Shown here: positions 32,758 to 42,881 of the stretch, one piece after another | Layout: every line of letters begins with the position of its first letter | Position numbering within the stretch: position 1 is the stretch's first letter | Source of the DNA: Aurantiacibacter sp. D1-12 | GTDB taxonomy: Bacteria; Pseudomonadota; Alphaproteobacteria; Sphingomonadales; Sphingomonadaceae | Length of the DNA stretch: 64,000 nt | Direction of reading: 5' to 3' | NCBI RefSeq assembly: GCF_028858515.1 | Contig: NZ_JAPJZJ010000002.1 | Location: 248,001 to 312,000 of the forward strand | Program-made: the position numbers and the translations under genes | The notes under the pieces: model-generated | The model's database searches: none | What the model saw: only the letters and a program-made list of their open reading frames with translations | What the model was told of the DNA's origin: nothing

Positions 32758-33338
32758 GGAACGAGTTCCGGCCATTTCTCGAGATCTTCAGGGCGATCGC
32801 AATCATCCAGTTCACCCAACAGGCGATAGCGTACATTGGCGGCTTTCAGCCGCACTTCGGTCTCGCGCAGCACCTCGTCAGTGCCCCAGCGCATATCTTG
32901 CCACAGGAAGTCGAGCGCGCGGGCAAAGCCGAGTAGATAGTATCCGCCATCGCTCGCCGGGCCGATCACAGCTTCATGGGTCTCAAGCGCGTCGGCAGCC
33001 TCGCGCAGGTGCTGCGCAGTCAGGCCGGGAACATCCGCGCCGAGCAAGATCGCAGGCGCGGGTGCACGCGACAGCCGTGCGCCTAGGTCGCCCTCACCCT
33101 GCTCCACCAGCGCCACATCCTCACCCAGCCATGCGGCAAATTCAGTGTGCGAAGCCCCAGTGGTCCAGACCTGAAACGGCAAGCCGCTTTCACGGATCGT
33201 GGCGACTGTACGCCCGACCAGCCGCCGATGAACCTCTGCCGCACCCGCACCTCCCAACAGCGGAGCAAGCCGCGTTTTCGCCTGCCCAGCAACCGGGAAT
33301 TTGGCGAACAGGGCAATGGTGGGAAGCGTGGAGGTCAT
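32754..33338 (-). CDS. TIGR04282-type transferase (DUF2064, arsenosugar/rSAM-associated)
   Basis: The 194-residue GT-A-like protein has the pattern IALFAKFPVAGQAKTRLAP at the N terminus, LLGADVPGL as the metal-binding strand and GPASDGGYYLLG, diagnostic of DUF2064/TIGR04282. This family is usually paired with TIGR04283 and a radical SAM protein. It may activate or transfer a nucleotide-linked sugar. ATG 33338 follows GAGGGGGG, a strong SD; an earlier in-frame start at 33359 lacks one. It is first in a two-gene operon. Confidence 0.87.
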   Translation of the reverse strand: MTSTLPTIALFAKFPVAGQAKTRLAPLLGGAGAAEVHRRLVGRTVATIRESGLPFQVWTTGASHTEFAAWLGEDVALVEQGEGDLGARLSRAPAPAILLGADVPGLTAQHLREAADALETHEAVIGPASDGGYYLLGFARALDFLWQDMRWGTDEVLRETEVRLKAANVRYRLLGELDDCDRPEDLEKWPELVP

Positions 33339-33416
33339 GCCCCCCTCTAACCGCAACATTGCCTGCTGGCGAGCGGTCCCACGCGCAGCAGCTTGTGAAC
33401 GATCCCCTCTTGGGCT

Positions 33417-33432
33417 AACCTGATGTCAGGTT
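33417..33432. repeat. perfect 16-bp palindrome in a divergent gap
   Basis: AACCTGA-TG-TCAGGTT is a perfect dyad between the divergent TIGR04282 gene (start 33338) and ppx (start 33478). It may be an operator for either side. Confidence 0.5.
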
Positions 33433-33477
33433 CCGCTCATTGGTGGCGGGTATATTGAAGTTAGAAAGTACGAAGTC

Positions 33478-34662
33478 ATGGCGGATTATTCTCCGCCGGA
33501 TGGACGCGAAAAGGCCAAAGGTAAGGCGAAAAACCGCAAGGGAAACCGCCGCCGCAAGACGAAAAAGGCCCCGAACCGCGCTCCCGGCGATGGCAAGGCA
33601 AAAGCCCGGCAAAGCGAAAGTAGCTGGCGACGCCCACCGCACAATTCATACAAGCAGGCCTATGCCGCGATTGATCTCGGCACCAACAACTGCCGCCTAC
33701 TGATCGCGCGCCCGTCTGAAGACAATTTCGTCGTGATCGACGCTTTCAGCCGCGTGGTCCGGCTGGGCGAAGGGCTGGCGCAAACCGGGCGCCTGTCTGA
33801 TGCAGCGATGGACCGGGCGCTTGGCGCTCTCAAGATCTGTTCGGACAAGCTGCGCAAGCGCAATGTCCACCTCGCCCGCTCGGTCGCCACCGAAGCCTGC
33901 CGCCGCGCAAGCAATGGTGAGGCCTTTATCGAGCGGGTGCGAAAGGAAACCGGCATCGCGCTCAACATTATCAGCGCGCAGGAGGAAGCGCGCCTTGCCG
34001 TGCTGGGCTGCCACATCCTGCTCGAAGACGGGATCGGCCCTGCGATCATCTTCGACATCGGCGGCGGTTCGACCGAGCTGGTGCTGATCGAGCCCGGAGC
34101 GCCGGTTCCGCGTATACTCGACTGGCAGAGCGTGCCCTGGGGCGTCGTGTCACTGACCGAAACCGTTGGCAAAGAGGTGGGCCCGCAAGAGGACCGCCTC
34201 GCGCGTTACGAAAAGATGAAGCAGCTGGTGCTTGAAAGCTTCGCCGAATTCTCGGATCGGATTGAGCCGCATCGCTCGCCAGACCAGCGCCTGCTTGGCA
34301 CCAGCGGCACTGTGACAACGCTTGCAAGCGTTCATCTCGGCCTGCCGCATTATGACCGCAGCCAGGTCGACGGATTGATCGTTCCGACAGACAGCATGGT
34401 CGATATCTCGCAACGCCTTTCCGCCATGTCACCCGCCGAACGTGCCGAGCTCGATTGCATCGGGCACGAGCGTGCCGAGCTGGTGGTGGCGGGATGCGCG
34501 ATCCTCGAAGCAATCCTCGAAATCTGGTCTGCCCCGCGCCTCGGTGTGGCCGACAGAGGTATCCGCGAGGGTATCTTGCGCAGCCTGATGACCGCCGATG
34601 CCGAAGGCTCCGAGGCGCAGGCGGCATTACGCCAGGCTAAATCCGAAGGAGTATCGGGCTGA
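33478..34662 (+). CDS. Ppx/GppA phosphatase family protein
   Basis: The 394-residue ASKHA-fold enzyme of the exopolyphosphatase/guanosine pentaphosphatase family has phosphate-binding loops [15 protein letters not shown] near residue 63 and [15 protein letters not shown] near residue 190, with [11 protein letters not shown] between them. The first 55 residues are a lysine/arginine-rich disordered tail, unlike E. coli Ppx and perhaps polyphosphate-binding. It would degrade polyphosphate or pppGpp at the cell interior. It shares a TGATG junction with rlmE. Confidence 0.9.
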   Translation: MADYSPPDGREKAKGKAKNRKGNRRRKTKKAPNRAPGDGKAKARQSESSWRRPPHNSYKQAYAAIDLGTNNCRLLIARPSEDNFVVIDAFSRVVRLGEGLAQTGRLSDAAMDRALGALKICSDKLRKRNVHLARSVATEACRRASNGEAFIERVRKETGIALNIISAQEEARLAVLGCHILLEDGIGPAIIFDIGGGSTELVLIEPGAPVPRILDWQSVPWGVVSLTETVGKEVGPQEDRLARYEKMKQLVLESFAEFSDRIEPHRSPDQRLLGTSGTVTTLASVHLGLPHYDRSQVDGLIVPTDSMVDISQRLSAMSPAERAELDCIGHERAELVVAGCAILEAILEIWSAPRLGVADRGIREGILRSLMTADAEGSEAQAALRQAKSEGVSG

Positions 34663-35330
34663 TGGCACGCTCCGGACAGGACTCGCAGCGGCGGCTGAAG
34701 AGCGCCAAGAAGCGCAAGGCCAGCTCGCAGCGGTGGCTCGAACGCCAACTCAACGATCCTTACGTCAAGAAGGCGAAAGATGAAGGCTGGCGTAGCCGCG
34801 CGGCGTTCAAACTGATCGAGCTGGATGATCGCTTTGGCCTGGTGAAAGGCGCAACGCGCGTGATTGACCTTGGCATTGCACCTGGCGGTTGGAGCCAGGT
34901 GGTGCGCAAGCGTGCTCCCGGCGCGACTGTGGTTGGCATCGATTACCTAGAAACCGAACCCATCGAAGGCGTCACCATCCTGCAAATGGACTTTATGGAC
35001 GATGCTGCACCGGGTGCGCTGGAAGAGGCGCTGGGTGGCCCTGCCGATCTCGTTCTGTCAGACATGGCGGCGAACACGGTCGGCCACAAACAAACCGATC
35101 ACCTGCGCACGATGGCGCTGGTAGAGGCCGCCGCATGGTTCGCGGTCGAGAACCTGACCGAAGGCGGCGCTTTTGTTGCCAAAGGCTTTGCTGGCGGCAC
35201 CGATGCGGAGTTGTTGGATCTGCTCAAACGGCACTTCAAGACCGTAAAACACGCCAAGCCACCCGCCAGCCGCAAGGGTTCGAGCGAGTGGTACGTGGTG
35301 GCGCAAGGCTTCAAGGGGCGCAGCGACTAA
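34662..35330 (+). CDS. rlmE: 23S rRNA (uridine-2'-O) methyltransferase RlmE/FtsJ
   Basis: The 222-residue SAM-dependent methyltransferase modifies U2552 of 23S rRNA (E. coli numbering) late in 50S assembly. It has a basic N terminus, [14 protein letters not shown] (catalytic Lys), the SAM loop [24 protein letters not shown] (catalytic Asp), FVAKGFAGG (Lys) and a final [11 protein letters not shown] (Glu). All members of the K-D-K-E tetrad are visible. It is coupled to ppx by a one-base overlap and followed by a strong terminator. Confidence 0.95.
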   Translation: MARSGQDSQRRLKSAKKRKASSQRWLERQLNDPYVKKAKDEGWRSRAAFKLIELDDRFGLVKGATRVIDLGIAPGGWSQVVRKRAPGATVVGIDYLETEPIEGVTILQMDFMDDAAPGALEEALGGPADLVLSDMAANTVGHKQTDHLRTMALVEAAAWFAVENLTEGGAFVAKGFAGGTDAELLDLLKRHFKTVKHAKPPASRKGSSEWYVVAQGFKGRSD

Positions 35331-35350
35331 CGCTGTCGAGGCCGCATAAC

Positions 35351-35382
35351 AAAAAAGCCCCGGCGCGAACCGGGGCTTTTTT
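35351..35382. terminator. bidirectional rho-independent terminator
   Basis: AAAAAAGCCCCGG (35351-35363) and CCGGGGCTTTTTT pair around CGCGAA between the convergent rlmE and cytochrome c genes. A and T runs on both sides suit both directions. Confidence 0.93.
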
Positions 35383-35402
35383 GTTTCGCTTGTGCGCGAG
35401 CT

Positions 35403-36017
35403 TTATTCGGCAGCGGCTTCTTCAGCCGGAGCTTCTTCCGCACCTTCTTCAGCCGCAGGCTCTTCTGCCGGAGCGGCTGCTTCCATCGCAGCCGCCTTGG
35501 CTTCCAGCATGCCCATGTCACCGCCGTTGCTGAGCATATAGGCGATGACGTTCGCACGGTCCTGTGCGCTGGAAAGGCCGGCAAAGGTCATCTTAGTGCC
35601 CGGAGCGAATGCCGCCGGATTTTCCAGCCACGCATCCATCGTGTCGTAATCCCACGTGCCACCATGCCCGGTAAGCGCTTCAGAGTAGGCAAAGCCCGCT
35701 GCGTGACCGCCAACGCCCGTTCCCATCACGCCATAAAGGTTAGGACCGATACCATCGGCACCGCCCTGCTCGACCGTGTGGCACGATGCACAGCGGGCAA
35801 ACACCGAAGCGCCATCTTCCGCGTTGGCCGCACGAATAATCGGCAGCATGTCTTCTGCGGGCTGCGCTCCAGCCCCCTCTTCCGCCGCTTCAATGGGATA
35901 GCCCGCGCCGGTGCCTTCGATGGAGTGGAAGTACATGCCGGAAACAATGGCACCGCCAAGCGCGACGATACCGCTGCCCAGTACCCAGCCGAAAATGGTG
36001 TTCATACGATCATTCAT
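35403..36017 (-). CDS. membrane-anchored c-type cytochrome (CycM-like)
   Basis: The 204-residue protein has an uncleaved N-terminal anchor (residues 9-30), heme motif CASCH near residue 78 and Met ligand in GTKMTFAGL, so it is a class I cytochrome c facing the periplasm. It resembles CycM/cytochrome c552, which passes electrons from the bc1 complex to aa3 oxidase in alphaproteobacteria. The last 35 residues are an Ala/Glu/Pro-rich tail of unknown role, perhaps disordered. It is a monocistronic gene divergent from pheA. Confidence 0.9.
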   Translation of the reverse strand: MNDRMNTIFGWVLGSGIVALGGAIVSGMYFHSIEGTGAGYPIEAAEEGAGAQPAEDMLPIIRAANAEDGASVFARCASCHTVEQGGADGIGPNLYGVMGTGVGGHAAGFAYSEALTGHGGTWDYDTMDAWLENPAAFAPGTKMTFAGLSSAQDRANVIAYMLSNGGDMGMLEAKAAAMEAAAPAEEPAAEEGAEEAPAEEAAAE

Positions 36018-36144
36018 GACAGGTCATTTCTAACGTGTGTGGAATATGGCTCGCGCTCTAGTTGTCTCGGGCCACGCGCGCAAGGGGTCAGTGGGTCATA
36101 ATCGCTTGTCCATGTACAAGAGCCAAGCTAGTCGCGGCCTTGTT

Positions 36145-37041
36145 ATGGAGAGTTTTCCCGCCCCCGCCCTCGCAATGGTCGAGAAAATGCGCGCCGCTGC
36201 CGCCGAGCAGCCCGAGCGCGCTATCGCTTTTCAGGGCGCACCCGGTGCCAATTCGCATCGCGCTGTTGTCGAATGGGCACCCGAAGCCCTGCCGCTGCCT
36301 TGCTTCAGTTTTGCCGGCGCCATCGAAGCGGTGAAGTCTGGCGAGGCCGGGTGCGCGATGATTCCCATCGAAAATTCGCAAGCAGGGCGCGTGGCGGATA
36401 TTCATTTTCTGCTGCCCGAGAGCGGTCTGTCCATCGTGGGCGAACATTTCCTCGCCATCCATCACGCGCTGATGGCGCTGGACAAGGAAGGCCCGTTCGA
36501 GGCCGCCTATAGCCACCCGCACGCGCTCAGCCAGAGTCGCGCCTATCTGCAGGAACGCGGTATCGTGCCGATGAGCCACATCGATACAGCGGGCTCTGCC
36601 GCCTATGTCGCGGAAAGCGGCAACGACAAGATCGCGGCGATCGCCCCAGCGCTCGCGGCGGACCTGTATGGTCTCAAGATCGTCGAAGAAAATGTGGAGG
36701 ACAGCGCGGACAACACCACGCGCTTTGTTATTCTGGCGAAAGAAGCGCTCGACCCGGCGACACTGACCGATCAGGAAACGATGACGACTTTCGTCTTCGA
36801 AGTGAAGAACATCCCTGCTGCGCTCTACAAGGCGATGGGCGGCTTTGCGACCAACGGGGTCAACATGACCAAGCTGGAAAGCTACCAGAAGGGCGCGAGC
36901 TTTGCCGCCACCATGTTCTACGCCGACATCATCGGCGCGCCGGGCGATCCGGCGGTCGACCGGGCGATGGAAGAGCTCGCCTTCCACTGCAAGGGCGTGA
37001 CGCAATTCGGCACTTATCCGCTGGCGCGCAAGCGCGGATGA
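36145..37041 (+). CDS. pheA: prephenate dehydratase
   Basis: The 298-residue monofunctional enzyme (no chorismate mutase domain) converts prephenate to phenylpyruvate for phenylalanine synthesis. The catalytic domain begins IAFQGAPGANSHRA, with MIPIENSQAGRV and the Thr motif NTTRFVIL. The C-terminal ACT domain (about residues 200-290) shows KLESYQKGASF, the phenylalanine-sensing ESRP-like segment. Start 36145 (MESFPAPALAMVEKM) fits the family; earlier in-frame ATGs at 36037 and 36112 add unconserved residues. It overlaps the following GNAT gene by 4 bp. Confidence 0.95.
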   Translation: MESFPAPALAMVEKMRAAAAEQPERAIAFQGAPGANSHRAVVEWAPEALPLPCFSFAGAIEAVKSGEAGCAMIPIENSQAGRVADIHFLLPESGLSIVGEHFLAIHHALMALDKEGPFEAAYSHPHALSQSRAYLQERGIVPMSHIDTAGSAAYVAESGNDKIAAIAPALAADLYGLKIVEENVEDSADNTTRFVILAKEALDPATLTDQETMTTFVFEVKNIPAALYKAMGGFATNGVNMTKLESYQKGASFAATMFYADIIGAPGDPAVDRAMEELAFHCKGVTQFGTYPLARKRG

Positions 37042-37520
37042 GCGAGGAAGCGCATCCTGACCTGCGCATCGCAGTCGAGCAGCCGAACCGACCGGACATA
37101 CTGGCCTTGCTGCACATGCATCTGGAAGAGATGCACCGCTACTCCCCATCGTGCAAAGTGAATGCCCTGCCCGCCACAAAGCTTGCAGGACAGGGTGTGA
37201 CCTTTTTCGCTGCTCGCGGCGGGGATGATCTCGCAGCCATTGGTGCCTTGAAGCGGATTGATGCCGAGCGTTGCGAAATCAAATCCATGCGCGCATCAGC
37301 CGACTGGCGTGGCAAAGGGGCCGGCAAAGCCATGCTCGACCACCTGCTGGATACGGCGCGGGCTAGAGGCTGCACATGGGTCGGTTTGGAAACGGGCAGG
37401 CATCCTGTTTTTGAACCCGCGACAAAGCTCTATTCCTCTCGCGGCTTTGCCGAATGCGAGGCGTTTGAGGACTATGAGAGCGACGATTTCAGCATGTGTA
37501 TGTCGCTCGAACTGAAATAG
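37038..37520 (+). CDS. GNAT-family N-acetyltransferase
   Basis: The 160-residue protein has the acetyl-CoA loop in a GNAT fold: EIKSMRASADWRGKGAGKAML (motif A, R-x-x-G-x-G as RGKGAG), then VGLETG and KLYSSRGF. It resembles YjaB/Aac-type small acetyltransferases. The substrate is not predictable. The start overlaps the pheA stop (ATGA), so it is cotranscribed with pheA, but no functional link is known. Confidence 0.88.
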   Translation: MSEEAHPDLRIAVEQPNRPDILALLHMHLEEMHRYSPSCKVNALPATKLAGQGVTFFAARGGDDLAAIGALKRIDAERCEIKSMRASADWRGKGAGKAMLDHLLDTARARGCTWVGLETGRHPVFEPATKLYSSRGFAECEAFEDYESDDFSMCMSLELK

Positions 37521-37568
37521 CCGGAATTTACCGCCAGAAACGCGCGCCAAGTCATTGCTTCGTAACCC

Positions 37569-38252
37569 TTGCCATGCCAGTTTGCTCCGGTGACCGGGGT
37601 CAAAGGGAAAGACGTGCTTCCGCCGCAGCGGGAAGGCTTCGCGGAGGCTTATGAAGAGCTGCGCGCAAGCGAGTCGATCCAGTTCACCGAAGTGCCTACA
37701 CCCGAAGTCGAGCCTCCCCCTGACTGGCTGGTGCAATTGCTCGATGCTCTGGGCTCGCTCTTTGCGCCGATCGCACGGCTACTCGTGGCGATATGGCCTG
37801 TGTTGATGTGGGTGCTCATCATCGGTGGTGCGGCCTTGCTGCTTATCGCGCTCGTCCGGCTGATCCAGCCAGACTTCCTGCGTCGCCGCAAAAAGGGTGA
37901 AGCCGGGGAAGAAGAGTGGTCTCCCGATCAGGGCGAAGCGCTGGCGCTGCTCGAAGAAGCAGACCGGCTCGCGTCCGAAGGCAGGTATGACGAGGCGACA
38001 CACCTGTTGCTCAAGCGCTCCGTCGGGCAGATTGCAGCGGCGCGGCCCGATCTGGTCGAGCCATCGTCAACCGCGCGGGAGCTTTCCGCTGAAACCCGCC
38101 TGCCAGAGGGCGCACGCAACGCCTTTTCCATCATCGCAACACGAGTGGAACGCAGCCTGTTCGCGCTGACCAAGCTCAATCTGGATGACTGGCAGGCCGC
38201 GCGCGAGGCCTATGCCGAATTCGCGCTCCAGCAAAAGGCGCTCGCCGCATGA
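37569..38252 (+). CDS. DUF4129-type membrane protein, first gene of the MoxR operon
   Basis: The 227-residue protein has a polar N terminus, a strong transmembrane helix at about residues 75-98 and a C-terminal cytoplasmic DUF4129-like domain (EALALLEEADRLASEGRYDEATHLLL, then AREAYAEFALQ). It begins with TTG; a GTG seven codons on (37590) is an alternative. The stop overlaps the next gene by 4 bp. Such proteins accompany MoxR/DUF58 genes and may anchor the complex in the membrane. Function is unknown. Confidence 0.75.
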   Translation: MPCQFAPVTGVKGKDVLPPQREGFAEAYEELRASESIQFTEVPTPEVEPPPDWLVQLLDALGSLFAPIARLLVAIWPVLMWVLIIGGAALLLIALVRLIQPDFLRRRKKGEAGEEEWSPDQGEALALLEEADRLASEGRYDEATHLLLKRSVGQIAAARPDLVEPSSTARELSAETRLPEGARNAFSIIATRVERSLFALTKLNLDDWQAAREAYAEFALQQKALAA

Positions 38253-39510
38253 GCCAGGTCGCAGAGAGACGCAGCAACCCCTTCCGCCCCGGCGTTGTGC
38301 TCGCCGTGCTGCTGGTGGGTGCGGGCGCATTCCTGTTAATGCTCTACGCGCTCGGTCAGGGATGGACGGGCAACGAGGAGCGCGCCGGACAGGCGCACGC
38401 CGCATCGGATGGACTGCCCGGCTTTTCCGGACTTGCCCAGCTGCTTGAGAGCACAGGCTACACTGTCGAACTATCGCGCAACCGCGGTCGGACGGACGAG
38501 TATGGTCTGGTGGTCCTGACGCCGGGCATGTTCGGCAATATCGATGAACTCAACGAAATCGTTCAGGAACGGCGCGATCTCGATGCCGGCCCCACGCTGA
38601 TCATCATGCCCAAGTGGATGGCCTTCCCCGTGCCCGAGCAGTGGGACACCGAAGCGCAAGAAGACTGGGTTGTTCTGGGCGGCGCGATGGGCCCGGTGTG
38701 GACCGAGGAGTTCGCGCTTACCAAAGGCGGCGAAATCGACGTCGGTCAGACCAATGGCTGGAACGGGTTCGGTCAGTCGGGCGAACTTCCGCAGAGCGAA
38801 AGCGTACAAGCTCTGACCAGCCAGGGTGAAGAGGCATTCCGTTCGCTCGTCGTCGACAGCGAGACGGACGTTCTCGTCGGGGCGCTTGAGCAGGAACAGT
38901 TTTACGACGACTACCCGCCCTGGCCCGTGATCGTGGTATTCGAACCCGACCTGATGAACAACTTTGGTCTCGCTGACCGGAACCGCGCCGAGGTGGCGAT
39001 GGGCATCATTGCCACCGCGACGGAGGGTGAAGACATGCCGATCATTTTCGATCTCACCCTGCCCGGTCTCGGCGCTTCGGAAAATTTGCTGACCCTCGCT
39101 TTCCGCCCGCCGTTCCTCGCTGCCACGCTGTGCCTGATATTTGCCGCGCTGGTGATCGCATGGCGCGCGTTCCGCAGGTTTGGCCCGCCGATAGCAGAGG
39201 CGCCGGCAATGGCGCGCGGCAAGCAGCAGCTGGCGCAGAACGGCGCCGCGCTGGTGGCACGGGTCAAGCGCTTCCACCTGCTGTCCGATCCCTATGCCGC
39301 GCTGATGAGCAAACGCATTGCCGAGGCGCTGGGAATTCGTGAAACCAACCCCGAAGCGCGCGATGTGGCTATCGACCGCGCACTGGAACGGCGCGGGTTT
39401 GACGGTCCGGGCTTTGCCAGCCGCAGGCAGGCCTTGCGCGAAGCGAACGGGCCGAGAGACATTATTCGCGCCGCGGGCGCACTGAAATCAATCGAAAGGA
39501 TGCTGAAGCG

Positions 39511-39514
<4 letters not shown>
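38249..39514 (+). CDS. DUF4350-type membrane protein
   Basis: The 421-residue protein has an N-terminal helix (residues 15-35), a large non-cytoplasmic domain with SGLAQLLESTGYTVEL typical of DUF4350, a second helix near residue 290 and a cytoplasmic C-terminal domain of about 110 residues. It is the second gene of the operon, overlapping both neighbours by 4 bp. The soluble domain resembles the DUF4350 part of other MoxR-linked proteins; its role is unknown. Confidence 0.8.
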
Positions 39515-40473
<959 letters not shown>

Positions 40474-40479
40474 AGCCCG

Positions 40480-41832
40480 ATGAAGCTCCCCGCCATCAAC
40501 CTTCCTGCCATTCCCATCGTGCCGACCGGCCGCGCGCTGGCGCTGCTGGCGCTGTTGGCGCCCATTGCGGTGATGATTGCAGCGACCGCTCCCAGCGCAT
40601 GGATCGTGGCCCCGGCAGCGGCGGCGGCCATTCTGCTGGTCACGCTGATCGACGGCTGGCTGGCAGGATCGATGGCGAAGTTCGAATACTTCGTGCCCTC
40701 TGATATCGAAGTCGGCCAACCCACCGCAATCCGCGTCGATGCGGAGATCCTGCGCGATTCCGACGCCAAATTGCCCGAAGCCGCAATTGGCTTTGACCCG
40801 CGACTTGGCGAACACGGGATGACGGAGTTTACCCTCAAGCCGACCGGAAAATCGGGGCAATTCTCCGGTGAAGGCACGGTCCTTCCTGTACGGCGCGGGA
40901 CAGGCGATCTGCACGATATGTGGCTGCGCTGGTCCGGGCCATTGGGCCTCGCCGTGCGGCAAAGCTATATTCCGCTAAGCGGCAGCATGCGCGTCTGGCC
41001 GGACCTCTCACCCGTGCGCTCTCCGGTACTGCAAACCTTCATGCGCGATGCGCAGTTCGGCCTCGTCGCGCGGCGCATCCGCGGCGAAGGCACCCAGTTT
41101 GAAGCGCTATCGGAATACGAGCCCGGCATGGATCGCCGTCGTATCGACTGGAAGGCCAGCGCGCGCCACACCGCGCTCTATGCCCGCGAGAACGAAAGCG
41201 AGCGCGACAATCAGGTCGTCTTCGCCTTCGATTGCGGACAGAACATGTGCGAGCCGGTGGACGGCATGCCGCGCATCGACCGCGCGGTGTCGGCGGCGCT
41301 CACCGCAAGCTATGTGGCGCTCAAAGGCGGCGACAAGGTGAGCCTGTTCGGTTTTGCCGACCAGCCGCAGCTGATGACGCCCTTCGTGACCGATACCCGC
41401 GCCTTCCATCGCCTTCAGAGTGCGGCAGCCGAGCTCGATTACGTTCCGCGAGAGCCCAATTTCACCCTTGCGCTTGCTACGCTAACCGCGCGTCTCAAAC
41501 GCCGCTCGCTCATAGTGCTGTTCTCCGACTTTGCCGATCCGACATCGGCGGAAATGATGGTCGAGAGCGTCGAGCGGCTGGTGCGCCATCACCTCGTCAT
41601 CTTCGTCACGCTAGTCGATACCGAGCTGGAAGACCTCGCCTCGCGTGAGCCTGACTCCATGGGCGATATCGCCGTCGCGGTGAGCGCCGATGCACTCGCT
41701 CACCAGCGCGCGATCGTGCTGCAACGGCTGCGCCGTCTGGGCGTCAACGTAATCGAGGCTCCGCATGACAAGATCGGCTATCAGTTGATCGACCTGTACC
41801 TCGAAACCAAGCGAGCGGAGGCAATCGGCTGA
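40480..41832 (+). CDS. DUF58/vWA-like partner of MoxR
   Basis: The 450-residue protein has two hydrophobic helices near the N terminus (residues 14-55), a beta-rich segment and the DUF58 hallmark EYEPGMDRRRIDWKASAR near residue 215. A vWA-like fold with VVFAFDCGQNM follows (the metal-site DxSxS is changed to DCGQN). DUF58 proteins are the usual MoxR partners. It lacks the intact MIDAS serines, so metal binding is questionable. The next gene begins at its last base. Confidence 0.9.
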   Translation: MKLPAINLPAIPIVPTGRALALLALLAPIAVMIAATAPSAWIVAPAAAAAILLVTLIDGWLAGSMAKFEYFVPSDIEVGQPTAIRVDAEILRDSDAKLPEAAIGFDPRLGEHGMTEFTLKPTGKSGQFSGEGTVLPVRRGTGDLHDMWLRWSGPLGLAVRQSYIPLSGSMRVWPDLSPVRSPVLQTFMRDAQFGLVARRIRGEGTQFEALSEYEPGMDRRRIDWKASARHTALYARENESERDNQVVFAFDCGQNMCEPVDGMPRIDRAVSAALTASYVALKGGDKVSLFGFADQPQLMTPFVTDTRAFHRLQSAAAELDYVPREPNFTLALATLTARLKRRSLIVLFSDFADPTSAEMMVESVERLVRHHLVIFVTLVDTELEDLASREPDSMGDIAVAVSADALAHQRAIVLQRLRRLGVNVIEAPHDKIGYQLIDLYLETKRAEAIG

Positions 41833-42881
41833 TGGCGCTTTCCCTGTTCCGCAGCAATGAAATCACGCCGCCCGCCGATATCGAGAAGGCTAGCCTGCGG
41901 TCGGACAAGTTCCGGCTGGAGCGCGAGGTCGACTGGCAGCGGCTCGAACAGATTGTCACTGCGCTGGAAAAAGGCCGCCCTGGCCGCATCAGTGACGATG
42001 ATCTACTCGAATTGCCCGTTCTCTATCGCAAGACCGCATCGAGCCTCGCAGTGGCGCGGGAAACCTCGCTCGATGCCGCAACGCTCGACTATCTCGAAGC
42101 ACTGGTGCGGCGCGCATGGTTCCAGATTTACGGTCCGCGCACCGGACTGTTTGGTTGGCTGCGGAGCTTCTTCGCTGGTGGATGGAGCCAGTCGGTGCGC
42201 GATATCTGGCTGGATATCTGTATCGCATTCGCTGTCATGGTAGCGGGCACCGTGGTCGGCTGGCTGCTCGTCGCGCGTGATCCCGACTGGTACTATTCGC
42301 TGATGCCTGCCGAACTGGCAGGTGGACGCGTCCCCGGTGCACCGCGCGAGGTGTTGCTGGAAAGCCTGGGGCACGATGGAGGGGGCGAAGGGCTGACGCT
42401 GTTCGCCGCCTCGCTGTTCTCGCACAATACCGGCGTTACCATCATGTACTTCGCGCTTGGCTTTGCCTTCGGCGTGCCGACTTTGCTGCTGCTGCTCTAT
42501 TTCATGGCGACCATCGGCGCGATCTTGTGGGTGTTCTTTGATGCCGGCCTCGGCTGGGAATTCGTCGGCTGGCTCTCGATCCATGGGACGACCGAGCTGG
42601 GCGCGATCCTGCTGGGAAGCGCGGCGGGCCTGCATATCGGGCGAACGATGGCGTTCCCGGGCAATCGCTCCATCCTTGCCGCCATGCAGGATTCGGGTGT
42701 GCGCGCTGCGCAGGTGATGATGGGCTGCACGATCATGATGATCATCGCCGGCTTGATCGAAGGCTATGGCCGCCAGCTCATCACCGATACGACCGCGCGT
42801 TTCGCCATCGGCGGCTTCATGCTGGCGGTCTGGCTTGCCTATTTCATTCTGGTCCGTCGTCTACGGGAGCGTGACGCATGA
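41832..42881 (+). CDS. SpoIIM-like (stage II sporulation protein M family) membrane protein
   Basis: The 349-residue protein has about six transmembrane helices from residue 130 on (VMVAGTVVGWLLV and others) and a soluble N-terminal segment with many Arg/Glu. The block FSHNTGVTIMYFALGFAFGVPT, together with SIHGTTELGAILLGSAAGLHIG, identifies the SpoIIM/DUF95 family. Outside Firmicutes these proteins are unrelated to sporulation and cluster with RDD and MoxR genes, as here. Overlaps of 1 and 4 bp bind it into the operon. Confidence 0.9.
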   Translation: MALSLFRSNEITPPADIEKASLRSDKFRLEREVDWQRLEQIVTALEKGRPGRISDDDLLELPVLYRKTASSLAVARETSLDAATLDYLEALVRRAWFQIYGPRTGLFGWLRSFFAGGWSQSVRDIWLDICIAFAVMVAGTVVGWLLVARDPDWYYSLMPAELAGGRVPGAPREVLLESLGHDGGGEGLTLFAASLFSHNTGVTIMYFALGFAFGVPTLLLLLYFMATIGAILWVFFDAGLGWEFVGWLSIHGTTELGAILLGSAAGLHIGRTMAFPGNRSILAAMQDSGVRAAQVMMGCTIMMIIAGLIEGYGRQLITDTTARFAIGGFMLAVWLAYFILVRRLRERDA

